Shown here piece by piece: positions 43,745 to 53,447 of a stretch of DNA of 64,000 bases; position 1 is the first letter of the stretch, and the number at the start of each line of letters is the position of its first letter. The position numbers were made by a program, and so were the translations under genes. The notes under the pieces are model-generated. The model had not been told where the DNA came from, made no database searches, and worked only from the letters and a program-made list of their open reading frames with translations. Origin of the DNA: Bromus sterilis (Eukaryota; Streptophyta; Magnoliopsida; Poales; Poaceae); contig OX465595.1 of assembly GCA_950022295.1 (NCBI GenBank), positions 280,313,770-280,377,769 on the forward strand, read 5' to 3'.

Positions 43745-46700
43745 TGTCACATCCCAACTTTTACTCTTCTTGTTAATCTAGTTAACCAAAAATTAGAGCC
43801 AACAAAAAAAAACCTTGCATGAAATGTTAGGTTGTGTTTCAATGCTTGAACTTGTGTGCTTAGGGTTAGTCATGTTGTTGCTTGATGATGCACTTGTGAT
43901 GGTGATCATTTTGTGTTGCATGTGCCTAAGATAACCTAGTGACTATGGTTAACCATATATGTGTACCATGCATGCACTTCATCCTTAGTTGGTCATATAA
44001 ATGGCAACTTGTCAAATTCTAAAAACCCTTGGTGCTAACACCTAGTAAATTCCTATATAGTAATAATACTAAAAGTTTTAGCCACCACAAAAATCCTTAG
44101 GCATCAACCTTTTGGTTGTTTGCTAATAACTAAAATATTTATTAATAAAATTTCCTAACTACATAAAATCATAAGGAAATGCATGATCTTTATATCTAAC
44201 CTAATAATAATAACAACAATAACAATAATACTAATAATAAGAGAATTGTATATTATTTTTATCTCTTAAAAAATGGGTGTTTGTTGCTTAAAAAAAAGAA
44301 GAAGAAAAGAAGAAGAAGAGAAACTATCCTAACTACCCCCACTAATCCCTCCCCTAATTTCTCTCTTTCCCTCTAACCTCCCCTCTCTCTCACGTTCTCT
44401 CTCCCTCTCCCCACGCAGGGAGAGCCTGGCCTCTCTCCCTCTCGTAACCTCTCTCTCTCTCTCTCTCATCTCTCTTCCCTCCCGAGCCCACTGACACCCT
44501 TGCTCCCCATTGCCCAACCGAAGACGACCCCAAGGATCGCCCCCGTGGCTTGCCAACGCGATTCCTACCCCCAACCCTCGGCCATGAAGTGACCGGAGAA
44601 CGCCACCCCGGAATCGACCCACCTCACCTCTCTCACGAGCCCGTCCGCCGCCCTCGTTGCCCAGTAACCAAAGAGGCCACAGATCGCCACCCCAATCTCC
44701 CTCCCGTTGGAGCTCTCCCTCGCTCGCCTATAAAAGGAGGCCGCCCCAGCCCTCCTCTCCACACTCGCCCACCATAGCACCACCCAGCCACACAAACCCG
44801 CTCGTCCGTTTTGCCAGCCCGAGCAGAAGAAGAGAGGAAGGAGAAGAGGAGGAAGAGGGAGACCGGAGGAGGAGGAGGAGGAGGGGAGGCCGGCGAGCCC
44901 GCCCCTATGCCTCGCACACGCCGGAGCCGTCGGCCAGGAGGAGGAGGCGGCGCCCTACCCCGAGCCCGTGCTACCCCGACGCCGTCTACCCCGAGTCGTC
45001 GCCACTTCCGACGTCCGCAGCCGCCTCCGAGCCCAAAAACGGAACCCCGCCACCGAGCCGCGCCCCCGCCACACCAGGCCGTCGCCTACAGCCGCCCGGA
45101 AAGACCCCCACGGTGAGCTCCCGTCCCCTACTGTACGCCTTGGCCCCCACAAAAAACCCCACCTCGTGCGGCCCCTTTTAGGGAAAAAATGGAGCCCCAG
45201 GCCCCCTACGACCTCGCCCCACCACTCCCCTTCGACCGCCGGCCACCGGAGGGCCACCGGCGAGGCTGGCCCTAGCTGGCCGCCATGTCCTGGGGAGGCC
45301 GAGCCTCCCAGGCTCGCTGGGGAAGACGATCCCCCAGCCGTCAGATCGGACTTGATCCAACGGCCAGGAAAGCCCCATACCCCTTCGGTTTAAGTTTTAA
45401 AAAAACGCTGCTGCGCTGTGCTGGGCTCGGTCCGTTTAAAATAAAACGAAGGGAGCGCCGTGGGCGCCTGATAGCCGGGCCGGCCTGCTGTTTTTTTTTT
45501 GTTATTATTATTAAGCTGCAACATCGTTTTACTTATAGAAAAATAACTACAACTCCAATTTCAGTGAAATAAATTTTGTTGGGTGCATAAAATTAATATC
45601 TATAATTCTGCATGTTTAGAATAATTTTTGTGCAGTGCCAAAATAATTGCTTTAGTTTTTATTAGTTTATTGTGCTTTTTAGCAGCTAAGAATAGTTTTA
45701 GTTAATTCCTTGTTGACTCTAAAAATGTGATGTTGACTTGTTTATATTCCTATGGTTATTCTTGATTTTTCTGTGTGTGTAGACTAGTTTTTAGGTTAAA
45801 CAAATTTGTGGCCTTTTTATTATTATTGCCATTGCTAGTTTAATTCTTATCTAAATAATACTAGTAATATTAAATTATTAGTTTAATATAAAACTAACCT
45901 ATGATCAGTAGGTTATTGCTATGCAATTGGTTGTTGAGTTAATAAAAATTAAAAGGTTGTTAGTGAATAAAATAGGTTAATAATATTGCTTATAGTTAAA
46001 GTTGCTTTACTGCCAATTAATAAATCCAATAAAGTTATCCTAATGCTTTTTGTAAAATTTAGCCTTGTTGCATGTTTTAGGACTTAATAAACATGGGAGT
46101 TAAAACTCTGAGAATTATTTTGCCCTTGTTGTTTGTGTTTGATTGTGAAAATTGAATGTTGTGTGTCGTGTGCTGCTTTTGCCTCATGGTAATTGAGTGC
46201 TCTTTTCCGCAACGTGTAGATGAACCGCTTGACGTTCCAGGTGAAGACTCCTTCCAAGCCGAAGAAGCCGTACCGGGAGACACTGCCGAGGAAGGCAAGC
46301 CATCTTCAAAAACTCAAACCCTTGTCCTACGTTTCTACTTCTTTGTACCATATTATATATCATGCTACCGTTATATCATTTTGGGGATGGGTTTGTATTA
46401 GTTTATTAGGTGAAACACCACATACCTTGTAAGCCTACCTATTTGGGAGAAATAAACTAGACACCGGTAATCTTGTGGTACTATTACAAGCCTTGCTAAA
46501 GAACTAGTGACAACATAATAATTTGGTTAATCTTGCCCCCCTAATGTATTGGCATACATCTAAGAAGATGTGATGGCCAAGGTTGTGGTTGTTGGAAACA
46601 TCGTTGAACATATTCAAAGTCTAGAGGGACTCTCCATAAGTGCCGCCAAAACCTAGTATTACAGTACAACCACAATACTCTGGTATGGAACAGGGCCAGT

Positions 46701-47692
46701 TGGAAGCTTGCTTATCTTAGTACGGGGATCTTATAACTACATGAGTGAGGTACACGATGGTACCCAGAAGCCGGAATCCTGCCGATGCGTCGGGGGTGTA
46801 ATACGCTGGACTATATCAGTGTCGGTACGGAACTTTGCCGTACCTCTACTACGGTGAAGGCTTGCACGAGGAGCATGACCTTGCACACGGACAGTTCAGG
46901 ATGTGGGCATCGGGTAGATCACCTGTACTAGGATAGGCAAGGGGAAGACTACGGTCGATTATCCGAAAACCGCATACTGAGGTATGACGAACCGTGGGAA
47001 CTCCCGGAGGATGTATCGAATGTTGTGGGTAAAGTGTACAACCTCTGCAGAGTGAAAACTATTCGAGTAGCCGGAGTCCACGGTCATGGACAGCTAGTGA
47101 GGCCACACTTTGTGGGGACTAGATGAGAAATTCTAGTACTAAGAATTATGGTTCACGATGATGTTGAAAAGGGTTGGACATGATTTAATCAAATATAAAT
47201 ATTGGGATTAAAAAATTTCAATAGTAAAATATTGCCAACTTAACTAATATTGAGTAGTTAGGTTCCCCAGGTTAAACCCCACCATATAGCCATCCCATTA
47301 TTTTCTTGTACAAAAATCTTTGTTCCTTTCTTTAGGTAGTTTGTGAGTACTTTGTATGTACTCACGGCTTTGTCCATGGTTATTCAATCGGCCAGGCTTG
47401 GAGGAGCAGGTATTTGACGATGACGCGACTGACGAGTACTAGGATGTGCTACGCTCTGAGCTTTGCCTGTGGATTGTGATGCTGCTATCTATCTTGCTTT
47501 TGCTTATTCCGCTGCCATTTGAGCCCGATGAGGCCGTGTAAGACTATGTTTATGTATGACTTTGTATTCGATACTGTATGAACTTGTGACTGTGATATCC
47601 ATTATCGAGTTGTGCGTCATGCAACACTGATCATGGGAGCATGAAGGTATGCACAGCTGGCCGCTTTGGACATATAGTCCGGGGTGCCCACA
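43745..47692 (+). repeat. 5' LTR of element D
   Basis: 3948 bp, ends TGTCACATCC and GGGTGCCCACA. An AT-rich first part with AAG microsatellite, a CT-rich stretch, a TATA box (44729), a GC-rich transcribed-looking block (44750-45480), then AT-rich sequence. An 81-codon ORF at 46156-46401 recurs in the other LTR with amino-acid changes and is not clearly a gene. Confidence 0.95.
44729..44736 (+). promoter_or_regulatory. TATA box of D's 5' LTR
   Basis: TATAAAAG in CGCCTATAAAAGGAGG, followed about 25-35 bp later by a pyrimidine-rich CCCTCCTCTCCACACTC suited to initiation. Identical in the 3' LTR at 54453-54460. Confidence 0.7.
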
Positions 47693-47696
47693 GGCT

Positions 47697-47709
47697 TGGT
47701 ATCAGAGCC
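47697..47709 (+). other. Primer binding site of element D (tRNA-iMet type)
   Basis: TGGTATCAGAGCC, four bases inside the LTR, as in element F. Confidence 0.93.
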
Positions 47710-47919
47710 CCTGTTCCGACCGTAGCAGCCTAGTTAGAATGGACGATAGATAGGATGGGGGAAAATCAAAAACTATTTTCTAAAATAAAGAGATGGTAAT
47801 CTGCATAGTATCAAATGCTTACCTCTCTTACCCCTTCTATAGTAAACCAGTTATAACGGTTTTGTTATGTTTAAAATATTGCACACTTGTCATCTAACTT
47901 AAACTTATAAAAATTGTAG

Positions 47920-48696
47920 ATGGCTGGAGTTGCGGTGCACCACCTGCAGCTGACTCAGGATGGGGATACGCTCTTTGCTCAGGATCTGATCGAGCTGCTT
48001 CAGCTTGTTCACCGCCCTGTTGCAGAGTTTTGGGCCTACGAGATCTCTGGGAGGAAGGATGTGGAGGCTCGCCTGGTTGTGCGGTGTGCGCTCCGAGGAT
48101 CGGAGGTTACTCCGCGGTCGGACACCATCGCCTTTGTGTTGTACGCCCGTACTTGGGAGGAGGGTCTGCGTCGAGCTTGTCAGGAGGCGATTTCTCGCCT
48201 TGTGAGGTTCAACCAGTACGAGCTGAGATCCACGCGGTTCCGTCACTACGGGATGCGCGATGGCGAGGGAGATCCCACTCCCGGCATTCCTCACCCGATC
48301 ATGGGGGATCACCTGATCGCTATGGAGAAGCACTTGGCTTTGACTGAGGCTCAGCTGGATGAAGCCCGGTTTAAGCACGACTACAACCTCCAGACAGGGG
48401 GTCACGCCCACATCGACCCCATTGACCTAGAGTCCCGGGACTGGATTATAGAGGAGCTGCAGGGCCAGGTCGCCCGTCTGGAGGGGAGTAATGAGATGCT
48501 GAGGAAGAGGACCAGGAGCCTGAAGCGCAAGTGCGCGGATTTGGAGGACGAGATTGCCGCTCTGGATGATGGCGAGGACATTCGGAAGGAGGATGATGCC
48601 TACCTTAGTGTTGACGAGGATCACGACGAGGAGGAGGACGTCTCGAACTCCGAGGATCGTGCTTTCATCGACGATGAGGAGGAGAGTGACGCGTAG
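47920..48696 (+). CDS. Uncharacterised extra ORF upstream of gag in element D
   Basis: Intact 258-codon ORF from ATG 47920 (MAGVAVHHLQ), preceded by TTGTAG. Residues ~35-110 look like a compact fold: strands (VEARLVVRCALRG, TIAFVLYAR) followed by a helix (GLRRACQEAISRLVRF). Residues ~130-210 are helical and coiled-coil-like (KHLALTEAQLDEARF, IIEELQGQVARLE, basic RKRTRSLKRK). The last 45 residues are strongly acidic. No known domain recognised. The frame differs from gag, whose ATG lies 258 bp after this ORF's end, so separate expression is needed. Element F has an ORF of like size, position and ends. It is the only long intact frame in D while gag-pol has six stops. Confidence 0.75.
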   Translation: MAGVAVHHLQLTQDGDTLFAQDLIELLQLVHRPVAEFWAYEISGRKDVEARLVVRCALRGSEVTPRSDTIAFVLYARTWEEGLRRACQEAISRLVRFNQYELRSTRFRHYGMRDGEGDPTPGIPHPIMGDHLIAMEKHLALTEAQLDEARFKHDYNLQTGGHAHIDPIDLESRDWIIEELQGQVARLEGSNEMLRKRTRSLKRKCADLEDEIAALDDGEDIRKEDDAYLSVDEDHDEEEDVSNSEDRAFIDDEEESDA

Positions 48697-48953
48697 GAGG
48701 TGTCCCATTGAGTACTTTCCACTTTTGGGTTTAGTCGTGGCTCGGTTTGATGATGTGTGGTTGTTTATCTGTAAGACTTGGTTATGTACGAGACTTATGC
48801 TATCGTTATGCTACCATGTGATGAATTGCTAGTTGCATGATTGTTGCCTATCTTATATGTCTTGCTTGTGTTTGATAACTAAATTGTTAGGGACTTACCC
48901 CCCCCCCCCCCTTTTAGACTAAATTCCCTCTTATCTTATGCCATAACCTCAGG
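48697..48953 (+). other. Spacer before D gag with a 14-base C run
   Basis: Non-coding. It contains 14 consecutive C at 48898-48911 and ends in a pyrimidine-containing stretch ATAACCTCAG directly before GATGTC, an acceptor-like context for the gag start. Confidence 0.55.
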
Positions 48954-50366
48954 ATGTCGAGGCACACCCGCAGCAACCCGAGTGGATCCGGTGATGTGCC
49001 ACCGCCACCACCCGACCCGAACATGGCGAAACTTCTGCGACTACTGATGGAGGAGCGCCAGGCTGCTCGTGACGAGCGCCAGGCGAACATGGCTACACTC
49101 CAGCAGCTTGTCCAGGCCGCCACCAATGCCAACCAAGGAGGCGGAGGAGCTGGTGGAAATGAGGAGCCCAGGTCTCGGCTCCGAGATTTCCAGAACACCA
49201 ACCCGCCCGTGTTCTCGCAGACGAAGGAGCCTCTGGATGCTGAGGATTGGCTTCGCACCATGGAGAACAACCTTACTGTCGCCGTTGTTGGCAACAACAA
49301 GAAGGTCCTGTATGCCACCCACTACCTCGCCGGCACCGCTAGGAGCTGGTGGGAAGGAGTGCGTGCCCGTCTTCCCGAAGGGCACGTACTCTCCTGGGCG
49401 GAGTTCTCCGCCAAGTTCAAGAAGGCGCACATCCCCACCGCACTGATCAGGAGGATGAAGGATGAGTTCCGCCACCTCAAGCAAGGGGGTATGACTGTGG
49501 TCGGTTATCTTGACCGATTCACTGAGCTGTCGAGGTATGCCCCGGAGGAGGTGGACACCGAGGAGAAGCGGAAGGACCGTTTCCTGGATGGACTTCACGA
49601 TGAGCTGCAGGTTGTTCTGGTGGCCATGCAGTTCCTTGATCTTGAGTCTCTCGCTGATGCTGCTATTATGATGGAGGGCAAGCTCAAGATGGCCGCTGAA
49701 AACCGCAAGCGCCGCATGATGCAGCAGGGTGGATCCAGCAACCCCCGACTGCGTCCGACACAGCCGCCAAGACCAGCACCACAGCCTTAGAGAATCCCTT
49801 ACCCAGCGCCACGCCTCAATGCTCCTACCCGCCCTGTTGGAGTTCCGCGTCTAGCAGGCGGAGTTCCCCGCAACCCTGGAGTGATCTGCTTCAGATGTGG
49901 ACAGAAGGGCCACTACTCGACAGAGTGTCCCAACAAGAAGAATGTTGTTCCACGCCCCAATGCACCAGCGCCAGCTAGAGGGAACCCCGGCCGCAGCAAT
50001 GCCCCACGCGGTACGTCTAACGCCGCGAAGGGACGTCTGAATCATGTGCAAGACGAGGAAGCCCAGCAGGCCGCAGACGTCATCTTGGGTACGTTCTCAG
50101 TTAATTCAGTACCTGCTCAAGTATTGTTTGATTCTGGGGCATCCCACTCATTTGTTACGACGTCATTTGTGAATAGAAGTGGGATGAGGTCCGAGCCCAT
50201 GAGGAGGTCCATGAGCGTGAAAATTCCAGGGTCTAGAGTCAAGGCATTTCGCACATGTTATGGTGTGCCCGTAGAGATCCAAGGAGTCATTTTTCCGGCA
50301 GAATTGACTGTGCTGGGAACAGAAGGGATAGAGGTGATACTTGGCATGAACTGGTTGTCCAGGTAC
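48954..50366 (+). pseudogene. D Gag and protease
   Basis: The start MSRHTRSNPSG is at 48954. Capsid core: LDAEDWLRTMENNL, YATHYLAGTARSWWEG, FKKAHIPTALIRRMKDEF and RYAPEEVDTEEKRKDRF. A TAG at 49788-49790 (Gln expected) lies in frame before a Pro-rich stretch and the CCHC knuckle CFRCGQKGHYSTEC (about 49887-49928). The protease has LFDSGASHSF with the catalytic Asp intact (50130-50132) and ends ILGMNWLSRY at an in-frame TGA (50367-50369). Apart from stops the frame is continuous with the next domains. Confidence 0.9.
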
Positions 50367-51290
50367 TGAGGTTGGATAGATTGCACAGAGAGGACAGTCA
50401 ACCTCACCAGTGCTGAAGGACTTAGGATAGAGTACTCAGACCTGACCGACAAGACCCGAGCCTGCTGTCATCAGAGTGTCTCGGTGCCATCCCTTGAAGA
50501 AGTGAATGTGGTATGTGAATTCCCGGATGTCTTTCCGGAGGAGTTACCCGGTATGCCGCCTGATCGGGATATCGAGTTTATCATCGAGTTAGTGCCTGGC
50601 ACAGCCCCAATTGCACAGAGACCCTACCGGATGAATGCTGAAGAGCTGGTTGAATTGAAGAAGCAGCTGAATGACATGCTCCAGAAGGGACTGATTCGAC
50701 CCAGTTCTTCACCCTGGGGTTCGCCAGTTCTCTTTGTGGACAAGAGAGACGGCACCATACGCATGTGTGTGGACTACCGTAAGCTGAATGAAGTAACCAT
50801 CAAGAACAGGTATCCGCTCCCCAAGATCGAGGATCTGTTCGACCAGTTGAACGGAGCCCGAGTCTTCTCCAAGATCGATCTGAGGACCGGATATCATCAG
50901 CTGAAGGTCCGAGAGTCGGACATCCCCACGACAGCCTTCACGACCCGCTATGGTTTGTTTGAGTACACTGTGATGTCTTTCGGACTTACCAATGCCCCGG
51001 CCTATTTCATGAACCTCATGAACAAGATCTTCATGAAGTACCTTGACAAGTTTGTAGTGGTGTTCATTGATGCTATCCTGATATATTCCAAGACGGAGGA
51101 AGAGCATGCCGAGCATCTAAGCTTAGTCCTCGAGACATTGCGAGAGCACTAGCTGTACGCCAAGTTCAGCAAGTGCGAGTTCTGGCTCAAGGAAGTTGGA
51201 TTTTTGGGACATGTATTGTCAGAAGGAGGAATATCCGTCGACCCCGCCAAGATCCAGTCTGTCATGGACTGGACAGCTCCGACAACTTAG
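50367..51290 (+). pseudogene. D reverse transcriptase with altered active site
   Basis: Continues the same frame: FPDVFPEELPGMPPDR, SPWGSPVLFVDKRDGT, VDYRKLNEVTIKNRYPLPKI, FSKIDLRTGYHQLKV (first Asp present), MSFGLTNAPAYF. The YxDD box reads FIDAILIYSK: the second Asp is Ala (codon 51072-51074), which should abolish polymerase activity. Stops at 51150-51152 and 51288-51290 are TAG where Gln is plausible. Sequence between them (LYAKFSKCEFWL, VGFLGHVLSEGGI) is the usual connection. Confidence 0.9.
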
Positions 51291-52331
51291 ACCGAAGTGA
51301 GAGGATTCCTCGGACTAGCGGGATACTACCGCAAGTTCGTGGAAGGCTTCTCCAGCATTGCCCGTCCCATGACCCAGTTGTTGAAGAAGGACCAGAAGTT
51401 TGTGTGGACAGAAAAGTGTGAAGCCAGTTTCCAGGAGCTGAAGAGGAGATTGGTATCTGCCCCAGTGTTGACTATGCCTGACCTGACCAAGAGCTTTGAT
51501 GTGTACTGTGACGCATCGAAGATTGGTTTGGGTTGTGTCCTTATGCAAGTGGGCAAGGTGATTGAGTACCTGTCACGACAGTTGAAGGCGCACGAGTTGA
51601 ACTACCCCACCCATGACTTGGAGCTAGCCGCAGTTGTGCTTGCTCTCAAGAGGTGGATACATTACCTGATGGGTCACCGTTGCGACATATACACAGACCA
51701 TAAGAGCCTGAAGTACATTTTCTCACAGAAGGAGTTGAACATGAGGCAGAGGAGGTGGATCGAGCTGATCAAAGACTATGATCTCGAAATCCATTACCAT
51801 CCTGGTAAGGCCAACGTGGTAGCAGATGCCCTCAGCCGCAAGCCATGCACACTTAATGCAATGATCAGAGAGACGCAGCCAGCTCTGCACGAGGAGTTCG
51901 AGAAACTGGGTTTGGAACTTGTTACACCCGGTTTTCTGGCTCACCTCGAGCTGACTCCGACTCTATTTGATCAGATCAAGGAGGCACAGAAGGGACACGA
52001 CGGTATCGAGGGAATCAAGAAGAAGATGCCCCTCGGCAAGGCCCCGAAGTTCACGACGGATGATGAAGGAGTTCTTTGGTTTGATGGCCGATTGTGTGTG
52101 CCTGATGTGGAGGAGTTGAAGCTCACTATCCTGAAGGAAGCTCACGATACACCTTACTCCATCCACCCCGGAGGGACTAAGATGTATCAAGACTTGAAGG
52201 ACTTGTTTTGGTGGCACGGTATGAAGCGTGGGATTGCCTTGTATGTTGCCAAGTGCGACATCTGCCAAAGGGTGAAGGCAGAACATCAGAGACCTGCAGG
52301 ATTGTTGCAACCACTCCGAGTTCCTAAATAG
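51291..52331 (+). pseudogene. D RNase H and integrase N-terminal region
   Basis: Open from 51291 to a TAG at 52329-52331 (Trp expected in VPK.KWEQIGMDFI). RNase H: FDVYCDASKIGLGCVL, NYPTHDLELAAVVLALKRW, TDHKSLKYIFSQ and NVVADALSRK, with the expected acidic residues. The integrase zinc-binding part follows: EAHDTPYSIHPGGTKMY, FWWHGMKRGI, CDICQRVKAEHQ. Confidence 0.9.
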
Positions 52332-53410
52332 AAGTGGGAACAGATAGGCATGGACTTCATCACAGGACTACCGAGGTCGAGCAAGGGTCATGACTCTATC
52401 TGGGTCATCGTCGACCGACTCACCAAGGTAGCACACTTTATTCCAGTGCGAACCACCTATCGAGGAGACCAGCTGGCAGACATGTACATGTCAAGGATCG
52501 TCTATCTGCATGGAGTTCCGAAGGAGATTGTGTCTGACCGAGGAACCCAGTTTACCTCGAGATTCTGGAAGCAAGTCCAGGAGGCACTCGGCACTAAGCT
52601 CACTTTCAGCACAGCCTATCACCCGCAGACTGGAGGCCAGACCGAGCGAGTGAACCAGATATTAGAGGATATGCTCTGCGCATGTGCTCTAGCATATGGT
52701 TCCAAGTGGGAGGATTGCTTGCCGTATGCAGAATTCTCCTACAGCAACAGCTATCAGTCGAGTCTGCAGATGGCCCCATTTGAAGCATTGTATGGACGGA
52801 AGTGTCGCACGCCCCTAAACTGGTCTCAGACCGGGGAAGGGAAGATCTTTGGACCCGATGTTTTGAAGAAAGCTGAGGAACAGGTCCAGTTGATTCGTGA
52901 GCGTCTCAAGACTGCTCAGTCCCGTCAGAAGAGCTATGCCGACCCCAAGCGTCGAGAGGTGACTTTTGCAGTTGGAGACTTTGTGTATCTCCGAGTCACC
53001 CCATTGAAGGGAATGCAGTGATTCCATGTGAAGGGGAAGTTAGCACCACGATACATCGGACCATTTGAGGTGATAGCCAGACGAGGTCAAGTTTCCTATC
53101 AGTTGAGACTGCCAGCAGAGCTATCCGATGTGCACGATGTATTCCACGTCTCGCAGCTCCGGAAGTGTCTGGAGGTGCCGGACAAGCCCGATGTTTTCAA
53201 GAACATCGATCACCGCACGGTGGGCATCAACCAGGATCTCACATACCGCGAGACACCATTCGTATCCTGGAAGAAGCCACCCGAGTCACCCGTAAGCGCG
53301 CGATCAAGTTCCACAAGGTCCAATGTACAAACCACACCAAGGAGGAAGCCACCTGGGAACGGGAGGACTACCTCAAGCGCGAGTTCCCGCATCTCTTCAC
53401 TAGCTTGTGA
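52332..53410 (+). pseudogene. D integrase core, C-terminal region and chromodomain
   Basis: Catalytic residues are all present: Asp in MDFITGL (52353), Asp in SDRGTQFTSRF (52536), Glu in GGQTERVNQ (52644). A TGA at 53019-53021 (Arg expected) precedes FHVKGKLAPRYIGPFEV, and the C-terminal region includes LSDVHDVFHVSQLRKC. Near 53257 the frame shifts by one base into the chromodomain: RVTRKRAIKFHKVQ, then EEATWEREDYLKREFPHLF. Cys replaces the usual Trp in VQCTNH. The chromodomain targets integration to heterochromatin in this lineage. The stop is at 53408-53410. Confidence 0.88.
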
Positions 53411-53433
53411 ATCTCGGGGACGAGATTCTTTTT

Positions 53434-53445
53434 AAGGGGGGAAGG
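53434..53445 (+). other. Polypurine tract of element D
   Basis: AAGGGGGGAAGG, two bases before the 3' LTR start TGTCACATCC. Confidence 0.9.
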
Positions 53446-53447
53446 TC

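Noticed and set aside
44329..45572. Proline- and arginine-rich ORFs in D's LTR
   Set aside because: They fall in the GC-rich transcribed part of the LTR, occur on both strands, and are not frame-conserved between the two LTRs.
49881..50369. Separate gene starting at the CCHC knuckle of element D
   Set aside because: The apparent start is a GTG in the same frame as gag, downstream of a single TAG; it is part of one interrupted gag-pol frame.
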